From contig CAYWXV010000001.1 of assembly GCA_964462535.1 (NCBI GenBank), positions 124,001-188,000 of the forward strand: a stretch of DNA of 64,000 bases, in the 5' to 3' direction. The notes under the pieces were generated by a model. It saw only the letters and a program-made list of their open reading frames with translations. It was not told the origin of the DNA and did not search any database. This DNA comes from CAYWXV01 sp964462535. Its GTDB lineage: Bacteria > Bacteroidota > Ignavibacteria > OLB7. A program made the position numbers and the translations under genes. Positions within the stretch are counted from its first letter, which is position 1, and each line of letters opens with the position of its first letter. Positions 8,219-16,939 of this stretch are shown piece after piece.

Positions 8219-8956
8219 ATGTCCGAAGATGTACGACGCATGTTCGCGCGAATCGCGCGCAGGTACGATCTGGGGAACGATGTTCTCTCGTTCGGTGCGC
8301 ACCGACTGTGGAAGAAGAGACTCGTCCGCCAGTCAACACCCGGACGAGGGGGCGCGGTGGTTGATCTGGCAACCGGTACCGGCGACATCGCGGCTCTGTT
8401 CGCCAAGAGCGTGGGACCTGATGGGAGCGTTGTTGGGATTGACTTCTGCGAAGACATGATCGACTACGCGAGACTCCGCTCCGGCAACCAGTCGCCACAG
8501 CTGCGGTTCGATGTCGGTGATGCGATGCGTCTCCCGTTCGCCGACGACTCGTTCGATACAGCATCAATTTCCTTCGGCATTCGAAATGTTGATGACCCCG
8601 TCGTTGCGCTTGGGGAAATGAGGCGAGTAGTACGACCGGGGGGTACGGTTATCATTCTCGAAACCGGCCAACCGAACGGCCTGTGGGGATTGATCTATCG
8701 CCTCTATTCGTCTACCATCCTTCCAATTGTTGGAGGCATCGTCTCCGGAAGTCTGAGCGCATACGCGTACCTCCATCGCACCTCCAAGGCCTTCGCCTAC
8801 GGCGATCGATTTGTGGTGATGATGAAACAGGCCGGGCTGGAGGACCCGCAGGCACAGCCACTCTTCGGGGGAATCGCGTTTCTCTATTCGAGTGTGGTAA
8901 AGAAGGTGGAGCGTGTGACGCACGCGACGCTCGTATCCGAAGAGGTTTCCGAGTGA
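8219..8956 (+). CDS. ubiE: Demethylmenaquinone methyltransferase
   Basis: A 245-residue SAM-dependent C-methyltransferase of the UbiE/MenG family, which performs the last methylation of menaquinone. The SAM-binding motif is VDLATGTGDIAALFA near residues 47-61. The family segments DAMRLPFADDSFDTASISFG, IRNVDDPVVALGEMRRVVRPGG and YAYLHRTSKAFAYGDRF are present. Its ATG is 6 bp after the previous stop, and its own stop overlaps the ubiX GTG by 4 bp, so translation is probably coupled. Given the futalosine genes next to it, the substrate is demethylmenaquinone rather than a ubiquinone precursor. Confidence 0.92.
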   Translation: MSEDVRRMFARIARRYDLGNDVLSFGAHRLWKKRLVRQSTPGRGGAVVDLATGTGDIAALFAKSVGPDGSVVGIDFCEDMIDYARLRSGNQSPQLRFDVGDAMRLPFADDSFDTASISFGIRNVDDPVVALGEMRRVVRPGGTVIILETGQPNGLWGLIYRLYSSTILPIVGGIVSGSLSAYAYLHRTSKAFAYGDRFVVMMKQAGLEDPQAQPLFGGIAFLYSSVVKKVERVTHATLVSEEVSE

Positions 8957-9558
8957 GTCGAAGGACATCAATTACCGTTGGTATCAGCGGTGGAAGTGGT
9001 GCAGTGTACGCCGTCCGCCTTCTCGACATTCTCGCCCTTCACTATCAACGAGTCGACGTAGTCCTCTCGAACGCAGCCCGGCAGGTGCTCGTACAGGAGA
9101 CAGGGTTGGACGCGCCACCCCCGGGACCGTGGGTGCTCGAGAACGTGCCCGGAGGCAACGTCACAATCTGGGGCCTGAACGATTACTCAGCGCCGTTTGC
9201 ATCGGGGTCGAACGCCCCTCGAGAGATGGTGATCGTTCCGTGTTCTATGAGCACGGCTGCGTCGATCGCCCATGGCGTCGATCAGAATCTGATGCATCAC
9301 GCAGCTGCGGTCATGATCAAGGAAGGGAGGACACTGATTGTTGTTCCGCGCGAGACACCGCTGTCAACCATACATCTCCGTAATCTCCTGACCCTGTCGG
9401 AGGTCGGTGTTCGCGTTATTCCGGCTATGCCCGGGTTCTACGGGGGCGAGTCAACGTTTGATCATCTCGTCAACTTCGTTCTGCAAAAGATCGTCAACGC
9501 TTTGGGACTTGACGTCCGACTCAGCAAGCCATGGGGCGATAAACACGAACCGACATGA
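8953..9558 (+). CDS. ubiX: Flavin prenyltransferase UbiX
   Basis: A 201-residue flavoprotein that joins a dimethylallyl group to FMN, giving the prenyl-FMN cofactor needed by UbiD decarboxylases. The Rossmann-like start ITVGISGGSGAVYAVRLL, the CSMSTAASIAHG segment and VVPRETPLSTIHLRNLL are hallmark UbiX sequences. The GTG at 8953 overlaps the ubiE stop (GTGA) and gives the normal family length; the open frame runs upstream to 8683 only as a shadow of ubiE. The matching apo-decarboxylase gene lies in the same operon at 5638. Confidence 0.92.
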   Translation: MSRRTSITVGISGGSGAVYAVRLLDILALHYQRVDVVLSNAARQVLVQETGLDAPPPGPWVLENVPGGNVTIWGLNDYSAPFASGSNAPREMVIVPCSMSTAASIAHGVDQNLMHHAAAVMIKEGRTLIVVPRETPLSTIHLRNLLTLSEVGVRVIPAMPGFYGGESTFDHLVNFVLQKIVNALGLDVRLSKPWGDKHEPT

Positions 9559-10565
9559 GTGCCGTTGACCGATTGATTTCGCGAGTCAAGAGCTACGTCG
9601 AGCGCGGGGAACGGGTGTCGACGGACGACGCATCGTCATTGCTCGAACTGACGAATCTCATCGACTTTGCAAGTCTCGCGCGTGTTCCGCGTGAACGACG
9701 ATTCGGTCGCGACGCATTTTACCACGCCGAGGCCGTGACAGAATTCGATCCCAACTCGACGGACGGGAGCAGGGTATTTGCCCGACTGTCGAGCGCGGAG
9801 CTGGTCCGCGCCTTTATCGATCGTTCGCGTCCAGAGTCCCCGCGGCCAACCGTCGTCGTTGACAGCTCGGTACTGATGCCCGGCGACACCGACGTGCCGC
9901 TCCTTCTGGCGGATCTAGCGGAATGCGCGGCGGTGGTTGTGGCAGATCGTGATCACGTCCGGACCGACCTTGACCAGGACTGGCTTGACGCGTGGCGACG
10001 TCTCCACCGTACGGCACAGGATTTTGGTGCTCGCTCCGTCGTGTCGATTGCCTATGGCGTTGACCACGAGCCGTCCGTTCTGGCAGGATGCCTGGAACAG
10101 ATCCGATATCTGCAGGACGAGGGGACGAATGTGGCCGGAGTACTGCTTGTCCCCGTATGGTCCCCCAATCCATCCGCGCACTACCTTCAGGCGCCAACCG
10201 CAATGCAGACGCTTCGATTGGCCTCCGTTGCGCGCATCTACCTGGACAACATTGGTCACATTGCGCTCCCCGTGGCGAGGGTCGGACTTGAGATCGCTGT
10301 ACTTGCTCTATCGTATGGAGCGGACCTGCTCGATCGGTCTGTACAGAGGAATTCGATCGCATCACTCGGGGGTGTTGGCGACGGAGCATCCTTGGAACTG
10401 TCGCTCCCTGTGGTGGACGATGACGAATCGATGGACACAACAATGTCGTTGGGTGGCGCGGATCGTGCCAGAGATAGTGTCCTGCAGCGCCTGACGGAAG
10501 GGAGATGGAATCCGGTGCCGGTGGATGCCGCCTGTTCCGTTCTTCCAGACCACACGATAGCGTGA
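9555..10565 (+). CDS. MqnE-like protein lacking the radical-SAM cysteine motif
   Basis: A 336-residue protein that I read as a degenerate relative of aminofutalosine synthase (MqnE). The N-terminus ELTNLIDFASLARVPRERR and GRDAFYHAE parallels the MqnE lead-in to its Fe-S loop. Where MqnE then has a CxxxCxxC motif, this protein reads EFDPNSTDGSR with no cysteine. The second half keeps family features: WLDAWRRLHRTAQDFGARS, a YG in IAYGVDHEP, the EQIRYLQDEG segment, RIYLDNIGHI, and ALSYGADLLDRSV near the end. Only three scattered cysteines remain. It therefore should not hold a 4Fe-4S cluster or make 5'-deoxyadenosyl radicals in the normal way. The ATGA overlap with ubiX shows it is a translated operon member. 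Its role is unknown. Confidence 0.7.
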   Translation: MSAVDRLISRVKSYVERGERVSTDDASSLLELTNLIDFASLARVPRERRFGRDAFYHAEAVTEFDPNSTDGSRVFARLSSAELVRAFIDRSRPESPRPTVVVDSSVLMPGDTDVPLLLADLAECAAVVVADRDHVRTDLDQDWLDAWRRLHRTAQDFGARSVVSIAYGVDHEPSVLAGCLEQIRYLQDEGTNVAGVLLVPVWSPNPSAHYLQAPTAMQTLRLASVARIYLDNIGHIALPVARVGLEIAVLALSYGADLLDRSVQRNSIASLGGVGDGASLELSLPVVDDDESMDTTMSLGGADRARDSVLQRLTEGRWNPVPVDAACSVLPDHTIA

Positions 10566-10600
10566 ACCTGAACATGCCGGGCCTCCGGAGAATTCAATTC

Positions 10601-12646
10601 ATGTCACATACAACGTCGAAACAGCCGCTCCCCCAGCCCTACCGTCGTCGACTGCGTGTGGTAGCTGCTGACTTTCTCAACTCGCTTCCACTGACGGTGG
10701 AGATGGCGGCAGATGACTATTTCGACTTCTCGTACGTGGTTCCCAGTGAGGGGGCCCGCATGCTTGCGGAGGAGGAGGCCGAGATCGCGCTACTCCCTGT
10801 TGCTGCGCTCGCCGAAATTGGTGGTCTCGAGGTTGTTCCAGGTCCCTGTATTGGCGCGAACGGACGAGTTGATTCTGTTGTCATCGTCAGCGAGTCTCCA
10901 CTTGATCAGATCGATCGGTTGTGGGTCGATGATGCCAGTCGCACCTCGGTTATTCTGGCGAAGATATTCCTGGATGCGGTCGGGAAGGGGGACATTCCCT
11001 TCGTTCGCATGCCCGGTCCGGACATTCCGAATGCAGTACGTGATCGCGACGCAGGACTCTTGATTGCCGACGTTGCCTTCCGACAATCGAAACGTTTTCG
11101 TTATCGCCACGATCTGGCCGATGCGTGGAAGCGACTTACCGGGCAGCCATTCGTTTTCGCGGTGTGGGCGGCCCGACCGGGATTCCTCACGCCCGACCTG
11201 ATCGAGCGAATCAACCGGCGTTTCTGGGACGGACTTGCCCGCAAGCACGGGATCGTCGACGACTGGGCGGACAAGCACAACATGGAGCGGAGTATTGTCG
11301 CCGACTACCTGGATGATCGAATCCAGTTCCATCTCAATCGTGACGCGTGGAATGGGCTGTCGGAGTTCTTCCGGATTGCTAGCAACAAGCGACTTCTGCC
11401 CGATGCTCGCGTTGAGTTTGCCGCCCGTGAACGTGGAGACGGGACAGTCCCGGCTTCCTTCGGCATCTATACTCCAGAGGTCGTGCCGTTCAGCAAGTCG
11501 TACGGAGTGGACCGTATCCTTGCGAGAGCCGACTCTGGTCGCCGAATCTCCATTCACGATGCAGAGCGTCTCTATCTGGAGGCAGGGCTCACTGATCTAG
11601 GTGCAGCAGCCCATTCCATCCGGGCACGCATGAATCCCGGGAACGGGGTCAGCTATATCGTTGCCCGGAACATCAACTATACCAACGTCTGCAACGTCGA
11701 CTGCAACTTCTGCGGATTCTACCGGAGCAACGATCCTCGCAGAAGGGGACACGACGAGGGGTACACGTTGAAGAGAGGCGAGATTCGTCAGAAGATGAAC
11801 GAGCTCGCAGACGCGGGTGGCGTCCAGGTTCTGCTGCAGGGGGGAGTCAACCCCGACCTTCCCCTGGAATACTTTACCACCCTCTTCCGATGGATGAAAT
11901 CAGAATGGCCCCAAATCCAGTTGAACAACCTCTCAGCGGATGAGATCCTGGGTCTCTGTCCGGACAAGACACCGGAACAGATCGAGTACGTGCTCCACGA
12001 ACTGCGCAACGCAGGGTTGGACACGCTTGCCGGGGCTGGTGCGGAGATACTTGTCGACCGTGTGCGGAAGCGAGTGTCGTATAAGAAGAGCCGGTCGAGT
12101 ATTTGGCTGGAGGTAATGCGGCAGGTCGGAAAGATGGGAATGAAGGCCTCGGTGACGATGCTGTACGGCATGGGGGAGAGTGTGCGCGATCGCTTCGCCC
12201 ACATGCAGAAGATCCGTCAATTACAGGATGAGGTGAGCCCTTTCATGGTCTTCATCACCTGGCCATATCAGAAGGGGCCGGATCAGAAACTCAAGTCATT
12301 CGACTCCGGGGGGACAACGTACCTTCGACTTCAAGCGATCTCGCGGATCTTCTTCGACAATATCCAGCACATTATGTGTTCGTGGGTGACGCAGGGTCCG
12401 GACATCGGACAGGTTGCCCTGTATTACGGCGCGGATGACTTCGGATCTGTCATGTTTGAAGAAAACGTGGTCTCTGCGAGCGGAACAACGTTTCGAATGG
12501 ACTCTGAGTCCATGGAGCATCACATCGCCCAGGCCGGCTTCACGCCCTTCAGACGCAAGGGAGATTTTGCCCCGTGGGATCCGGTCGAACACGAGCTTCT
12601 GAGGTCGAGGGGGAAGGTGGCGGAGATTGACGGTATGGCGATCTGA
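10601..12646 (+). CDS. Fusion of chorismate dehydratase (MqnA) and dehypoxanthine futalosine cyclase (MqnC)
   Basis: A 681-residue two-domain enzyme. Residues about 17-270 resemble MqnA, which dehydrates chorismate in the first step of the futalosine menaquinone route (VVAADFLNSLPL, EEAEIALLPVAAL, GLLIADVAF). Residues about 320-670 are a radical-SAM MqnC domain, which cyclises dehypoxanthine futalosine. NINYTNVCNVDCNFCGFYR supplies the cluster ligands Cys364, Cys368 and Cys371, and VQVLLQGGVNPDLPLEY and GAGAEILVDRVRKRVS are typical. The two activities are not consecutive in the pathway. An in-frame ATG at 10574 is an alternative start and would leave only 8 bp after the previous stop. Confidence 0.85.
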   Translation: MSHTTSKQPLPQPYRRRLRVVAADFLNSLPLTVEMAADDYFDFSYVVPSEGARMLAEEEAEIALLPVAALAEIGGLEVVPGPCIGANGRVDSVVIVSESPLDQIDRLWVDDASRTSVILAKIFLDAVGKGDIPFVRMPGPDIPNAVRDRDAGLLIADVAFRQSKRFRYRHDLADAWKRLTGQPFVFAVWAARPGFLTPDLIERINRRFWDGLARKHGIVDDWADKHNMERSIVADYLDDRIQFHLNRDAWNGLSEFFRIASNKRLLPDARVEFAARERGDGTVPASFGIYTPEVVPFSKSYGVDRILARADSGRRISIHDAERLYLEAGLTDLGAAAHSIRARMNPGNGVSYIVARNINYTNVCNVDCNFCGFYRSNDPRRRGHDEGYTLKRGEIRQKMNELADAGGVQVLLQGGVNPDLPLEYFTTLFRWMKSEWPQIQLNNLSADEILGLCPDKTPEQIEYVLHELRNAGLDTLAGAGAEILVDRVRKRVSYKKSRSSIWLEVMRQVGKMGMKASVTMLYGMGESVRDRFAHMQKIRQLQDEVSPFMVFITWPYQKGPDQKLKSFDSGGTTYLRLQAISRIFFDNIQHIMCSWVTQGPDIGQVALYYGADDFGSVMFEENVVSASGTTFRMDSESMEHHIAQAGFTPFRRKGDFAPWDPVEHELLRSRGKVAEIDGMAI

Positions 12647-12692
12647 CGTCCCAACGGGCGTCGGCGTCTCACATTTTTCTGGAGAACAATAC

Positions 12693-13124
12693 ATGCAACA
12701 GGCAACAAACGGGGATACCGTTCAGATACATTATACAGGCACGCTCGACGACGGAACGGTCTTCGATTCGTCTGATGGACGCGAGCCTTTGACGTTCACG
12801 CTTGGCGCTGGTGAGGTAATTCCCGGTTTCGAATCCGCCGTGCTTGGTATGTCTGTCGGAATGTCCAAGAAGGAGAGGATTGAGGCGGAGCAGGCCTATG
12901 GGGAGCGCATGGACGACATGATACTCTCAGTTCCACGTTCGGACATTCCAGAGGACATGAACCCTGAGGTTGGTATGATGGTGGGGATTCCAACGGACTC
13001 GGGCGATCACATGCCCGCACAGATCGTTGAGGTCACCGACACGGTTGTCACGATCGACGCAAACCACCCACTGGCCGGCCAAGCCCTCACGTTCGACATC
13101 GAACTCGTCTCAATTGCCTCCTAA
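12693..13124 (+). CDS. FKBP-type peptidyl-prolyl isomerase, SlyD-like
   Basis: A 143-residue cytosolic prolyl isomerase. The N-terminal FKBP strands GDTVQIHYTGTLDDGTVFDS and the LTFTLGAGEVIPGFE segment are followed by an insert-in-flap domain and a return to FKBP fold at HPLAGQALTFDIELV. This order matches SlyD and FkpB rather than periplasmic FkpA, and no signal peptide is present. The C-terminal metal-binding tail of E. coli SlyD is absent. The ATG at 12693 has a GGAG about 9 bases upstream, one of the few recognisable ribosome-binding sequences here. It follows the mqnA-mqnC gene by 46 bp. Confidence 0.9.
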   Translation: MQQATNGDTVQIHYTGTLDDGTVFDSSDGREPLTFTLGAGEVIPGFESAVLGMSVGMSKKERIEAEQAYGERMDDMILSVPRSDIPEDMNPEVGMMVGIPTDSGDHMPAQIVEVTDTVVTIDANHPLAGQALTFDIELVSIAS

Positions 13125-13209
13125 CCGGGGGCCATTCAATTTCTCTATCGTGGTCCGACGTCATCGAGCTGTTGGAACACGCCACATTCACAACGGGTGA
13201 ATCTGCCGC

Positions 13210-13431
13210 ATGCGAAAAGGGATATGTGTCAAGTGTGGGAGTGCCACGGTGTTCGAGGTTGACGCTTCGAAGTACGCTGACACGTCCATACCCCTAACAA
13301 GTTGGGTGGCTGTCGGCGTCACCTACTATGTCTGCACGATGTGCGGGTACGTCGAGATGTACGCGCTCGATCGTCGAGGGCTGGAGCGGATCGCCAAGGA
13401 CAAGCCGAAGGTCCCAGTCGCTGAGTCGTAA
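13210..13431 (+). CDS. Small zinc-ribbon protein
   Basis: A 73-residue protein with two CxxC knuckles, CVKCG near residues 6-10 and CTMCG near 42-46, forming a probable zinc ribbon. Between them lies a mostly beta stretch (SWVAVGVTYYVC). The tail is charged and helical. Such small proteins are common in bacteria and usually have no assigned function. It stands 85 bp after the FKBP gene and 19 bp before a secreted protein. Function is not inferable from sequence. Confidence 0.7.
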   Translation: MRKGICVKCGSATVFEVDASKYADTSIPLTSWVAVGVTYYVCTMCGYVEMYALDRRGLERIAKDKPKVPVAES

Positions 13432-13450
13432 CCAGTCCCCTTGTACACAC

Positions 13451-13972
13451 ATGTATCGTTCGGAGCCTTTTATCCTGCCCGCACATCCTTTGCTGGCTCA
13501 GCTGGTCACGGTTATCCTGTTTGTGCTTCCGTCGTTTGCGAGTGCGCAGCAACCCGGGTTGATTACGCCTATCGGGACTGTCGAGGTTGCCGACGCGGAC
13601 AACGGATACGTGATCAAGTTGGACGATCGAGTAATCCATTCGGTCGCTGGTCGGGACGGACTAGCGCCACGGCTAATCGATCACTTCTCCGATTGTGCTG
13701 GCTACAGCGAGATTCTGGTGTGTGAACGTGCGGTTCACGACACCTCGTGTTCGCGACGCGCACTGTTCCTGGTAGCCGTTGACGGGAAGGGGGGTACGAC
13801 AGTGACGGATGAGATACGGTATTGCGTTGGTGCCGATCGATCTGTTCAGCGCTCCGGCTCGCGCGTCACGATACATATCGTCGATCCCGCAGATGGCACG
13901 CCGCGTGGGAAAGCAAAGAGACGCTCGTGGGTGTTTGAACGAGGAAGCCTGAAGCCACGCAAGGGGCGCTAG
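13451..13972 (+). CDS. Exported hypothetical protein
   Basis: A 173-residue protein I do not recognise. The ATG at 13451 gives a signal peptide (LAQLVTVILFVLPSFASAQQ) with cleavage after ASA. The mature part is short and rich in beta-prone segments. It carries four to five cysteines (FSDCAGYSEILVCE, DTSCSRR, YCVGAD), which suggests disulphide bonds in the periplasm. The C-terminus is very basic (GKAKRRSWVFERGSLKPRKGR in part). The frame extends upstream to 13328 only by overlapping the zinc-ribbon gene. No domain could be named. Confidence 0.6.
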   Translation: MYRSEPFILPAHPLLAQLVTVILFVLPSFASAQQPGLITPIGTVEVADADNGYVIKLDDRVIHSVAGRDGLAPRLIDHFSDCAGYSEILVCERAVHDTSCSRRALFLVAVDGKGGTTVTDEIRYCVGADRSVQRSGSRVTIHIVDPADGTPRGKAKRRSWVFERGSLKPRKGR

Positions 13973-14011
13973 TATCGTTCCTGCACCGCATTCCAACCCA
14001 TCGCCTGCAGA

Positions 14012-16201
14012 ATGCCGAACGTGAAGAGTGGAGGCGGTCCTGCCGCCATCTGGTATACGATACGGAAGTCGTTCGAGGCCTACGGGGGCCCGCTTGCCTT
14101 CTGGCGCCGAATGTCTTCGAAGAACGCCTGCAAGACCTGCGCCTACGGGATGGGTGGATCGGTCGGGGGGATGCGGAACGAGCTTGGACACTTCCCTGAG
14201 TTCTGCAAGAAATCCGTCCAGGCAATGGCTGCCGATATGCAGGCGCCACTCCCATCAGACTTCTTTGACCGCCACTCGCTATCGTCTCTGTCTGCGATGA
14301 CCTCGCGTGAGCTGGAGAACCTAGGACGGCTCGCCTACCCTATTGCTCTTGGCGCCGGCGACACGCACTTCCGGCGCATCGATTGGAACCAGGCGTTGGA
14401 CAGAGTGGCGACGGGACTGAAGAATACCGACCCCCGACGTGCATTCTTCTACTCATCGGGTCGAAGTTCCAACGAGGCGGCCTTCCTGCTTCAGTGGCTT
14501 GGTCGAGTCTACGGAACGAACAACATCCACAACTGCTCCTACTACTGTCATCAGGCAAGCGGTGTTGGACTTGGACGAAGTATTGGATCGGGGACTGCAA
14601 CGGTGACGCTCGACGACGTTGAACACGCCGACTTCGTCCTGCTCATTGGTGCCAATCCTGCCAGCAACCACCCACGACTGATAAGCACGCTCTCGCGAAT
14701 CCGGGCAAACGGCGGCAAGGTGGTGGTCATCAACCCGTTGCGCGAAGTCGCCCTGGATAAGTTTCGTATCCCCTCCAGCGTTACGAGCATGCTGGTCGGA
14801 TCGACGCTGAACGACCTCTATGTTCAGCCCAGAATTGGAGGCGATGTTCCATTGCTCAAGGGGGTCTTGAAGGCGGTTGTGCAAAGGGACGCCGTCGACA
14901 CTTCATTCATATCGCAGCACACGACCGGTTGGGAGGAGATGATCGAGGGGTTGTCGAACGAAGCCATGGACGACCTGGCCGAGAACGCCGGCGTGTCGGT
15001 TGCTGAGATCGAGGCGATTGCGTCGATGTACATTGCCTCGCACAACGCCGTCTTCATGTGGGCCATGGGTGTCACGCATCACGCACATGGTGTCGACAAC
15101 GTCGCCGCCATTGCGAATCTGGCGCTTGCGCGCGGAATGGTCGGACGAAGGAATGCGGGGCTCATGCCGATTCGCGGACACTCAAACGTTCAGGGAATCG
15201 GATCTGTCGGAGTTGCCCCACGAGTGACTGCGTCCTTTCTGGAAGCCATGGAGAAGACGTATGGCCTGGTGGCACCAACATGGGAGGGGCTCAATTCGGT
15301 CGAATCCATCGAGGCGGCCGATCGCGGTGAGATTGACTTCGCATTCTACCTCGGTGGGAATTTCTACGCCTCCAACCCTGACCTCTCCTTCGCACAACGT
15401 GCCCTCGGACGTGTTCGGCTCTCGGTCCACGTGTCGACGAAACTGAATCAGGGTCATGTCATTCCACGTCCCAGCCCCCCCGACGGAGAGGTAATCGTAC
15501 TTCCAACTGTGGTTCGGGACGAAGAGCTTCAGGCGACGACGCAGGAGAGCATGTTCAGCTTCGTTCGCTTGAGCAGTGGTGGCATGAAGCCACCATCCGG
15601 AGAGTTGCGGACAGAGGTCGACATCATTACGAGCATTGGTGCTCGACTGCTCCCCCACGGACCGATTGACTTTGACTCGCTTCGCGATCACAAGGCGATT
15701 CGAAAGGTGATTGCCGATGTAGTGCCCGGATACAGGGAGCTTTCCGAGATCGACGAGACCAAGCATGAGTTCCACGTCACGAATCGAGTACGTCACCAGC
15801 CGACGTTCGGCACAGATGATGGGCGCGCTCGATTCATTGCCGTCGAGACGCCGATAGATGAGGTAGGTGTCGGCGAGTTTCGGATGATGTCCATCAGGAG
15901 CGAGGGGCAGTTCAATACCGTGGTCTATGAGGAGCACGACCGTTATCGGAATCAATCCCGCCGCGACGTGGTTCTCATGAATAAGGAAGACATCGCTTCA
16001 CTGGGCCTCGGTGCAGGCGATCGAGTGACTGTCTTCAACGACACGGGGACAATGCACAACATCACGATTAGCGAGTTCGACATTGCTCGCGGATGTGTCG
16101 CGATGTACTACCCGGAGGCAAACATTCTTGTCCCTCGTGTCGTCGATCCGTTGAGCGGGACGCCCGTCTTCAAGAATGCACGTGTGCGCATAACCTCATA
16201 G
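14012..16201 (+). CDS. FdhF/YdeP-family molybdopterin oxidoreductase
   Basis: A 729-residue molybdopterin enzyme of the formate-dehydrogenase-like YdeP branch. The N-terminus has Cys40, Cys43 and Cys65 (NACKTCAYGMGG and FPEFCKKS); classical FdhF enzymes use four cysteines for the 4Fe-4S cluster. HNCSYYCHQASG near residue 172 is the YdeP-type substrate-pocket signature. DFVLLIGANPASNHPR and NAGLMPIRGHSNVQGIGSVG are conserved pterin-binding segments, and a C-terminal dinucleotide-binding domain follows. YdeP of E. coli is linked to acid resistance, and the physiological substrate is generally unknown. No accessory diaphorase or FdhD gene is nearby. No twin-arginine signal is seen, so it is probably cytosolic. 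Confidence 0.82.
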   Translation: MPNVKSGGGPAAIWYTIRKSFEAYGGPLAFWRRMSSKNACKTCAYGMGGSVGGMRNELGHFPEFCKKSVQAMAADMQAPLPSDFFDRHSLSSLSAMTSRELENLGRLAYPIALGAGDTHFRRIDWNQALDRVATGLKNTDPRRAFFYSSGRSSNEAAFLLQWLGRVYGTNNIHNCSYYCHQASGVGLGRSIGSGTATVTLDDVEHADFVLLIGANPASNHPRLISTLSRIRANGGKVVVINPLREVALDKFRIPSSVTSMLVGSTLNDLYVQPRIGGDVPLLKGVLKAVVQRDAVDTSFISQHTTGWEEMIEGLSNEAMDDLAENAGVSVAEIEAIASMYIASHNAVFMWAMGVTHHAHGVDNVAAIANLALARGMVGRRNAGLMPIRGHSNVQGIGSVGVAPRVTASFLEAMEKTYGLVAPTWEGLNSVESIEAADRGEIDFAFYLGGNFYASNPDLSFAQRALGRVRLSVHVSTKLNQGHVIPRPSPPDGEVIVLPTVVRDEELQATTQESMFSFVRLSSGGMKPPSGELRTEVDIITSIGARLLPHGPIDFDSLRDHKAIRKVIADVVPGYRELSEIDETKHEFHVTNRVRHQPTFGTDDGRARFIAVETPIDEVGVGEFRMMSIRSEGQFNTVVYEEHDRYRNQSRRDVVLMNKEDIASLGLGAGDRVTVFNDTGTMHNITISEFDIARGCVAMYYPEANILVPRVVDPLSGTPVFKNARVRITS

Positions 16202-16207
16202 TCCCAT

Positions 16208-16936
16208 ATGGAAGACCATACAAATCACACGACCCAATCCCCCGCTCCCCGTCACGGAATGGGACGCTGGATCGTGCTGACGTCCCTTGGCCTGTTATCC
16301 GGATTCATGCTCTTCCTCATCGCGCAATACGTGTTGGGGTTGCTGTTGGGCGAGGCTCTGACGGGTGGCGACGTGCAGGAATTTGGTGCGACGATTGACG
16401 AGGCCACCGGGGAATCGGGATTCTGGCAGGACTACGGCATGCCGATGGTACAGGGAATGTGTCTCCTGATGGGTCCCGCCCTGCTTCAAGCCTTCGCCAT
16501 ACGACGACTAGCGCGGAATGTGCGACCAATCCTCTGGATCGCGGGCATGGCGATCGGTGGTGCGATCGGGGGCCTCGCGCTCGCTTCTGCTCAAGAGCTC
16601 CTTAACGGAGGAATGGTCGAGTTCGACATGACGTTGGCATTGGAGTTCACGAAGCTGGCACTCCTTGTGGCAGTCGCACCATCGATCATCGGAGCCCTTC
16701 TGATCCGATCGTCCACAGGCCTGAAATTTCTGGCGGCGAACGTGCTGGGCTGGGGGCTGGGGGTCGGAGTGGGCGTTGCGCTCGTCATTCTTGTCGTACA
16801 GGCTCAACTTCTCGGCGAACAGATCGACGTCGCTCTCACGTACGTCGTGGCTGCCGGCGCCTTGCTCGCGGGGAGTATCCTTGGAACAACAACAGGGCTA
16901 TCCCTCCGTTCGACATCCCCTTCGATAACCAGCTGA
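16208..16936 (+). CDS. Polytopic membrane protein, unknown function
   Basis: A 242-residue protein with about six hydrophobic helices. They start near WIVLTSLGLLSGFMLFLIAQ, then MCLLMGPALLQAFAI, LWIAGMAIGGAIGGLALASA, LALLVAVAPSIIGALLI, LGVGVGVALVILVVQ and TYVVAAGALLAGSILG. Glycine and small-residue packing motifs are frequent. No family is recognisable, and there are no charged residues inside helices that would suggest a transporter class. It begins 6 bp after the molybdoenzyme and ends 3 bp before the PIG-L gene, so it may be co-transcribed with either. Confidence 0.6.
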   Translation: MEDHTNHTTQSPAPRHGMGRWIVLTSLGLLSGFMLFLIAQYVLGLLLGEALTGGDVQEFGATIDEATGESGFWQDYGMPMVQGMCLLMGPALLQAFAIRRLARNVRPILWIAGMAIGGAIGGLALASAQELLNGGMVEFDMTLALEFTKLALLVAVAPSIIGALLIRSSTGLKFLAANVLGWGLGVGVGVALVILVVQAQLLGEQIDVALTYVVAAGALLAGSILGTTTGLSLRSTSPSITS

Positions 16937-16939
16937 CGG

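Noticed and set aside
9814..10575. 253-codon minus-strand frame opposite the MqnE-like gene
   Set aside because: I checked whether it might be the real gene, because the plus-strand protein lacks its cysteines. Its composition (Arg/Pro/Gln/Ser) is typical of a shadow, while the plus-strand protein keeps MqnE landmarks and operon coupling.
15182..15955. 257-codon minus-strand frame inside the molybdoenzyme gene
   Set aside because: It overlaps a complete YdeP-type gene and shows no domain.
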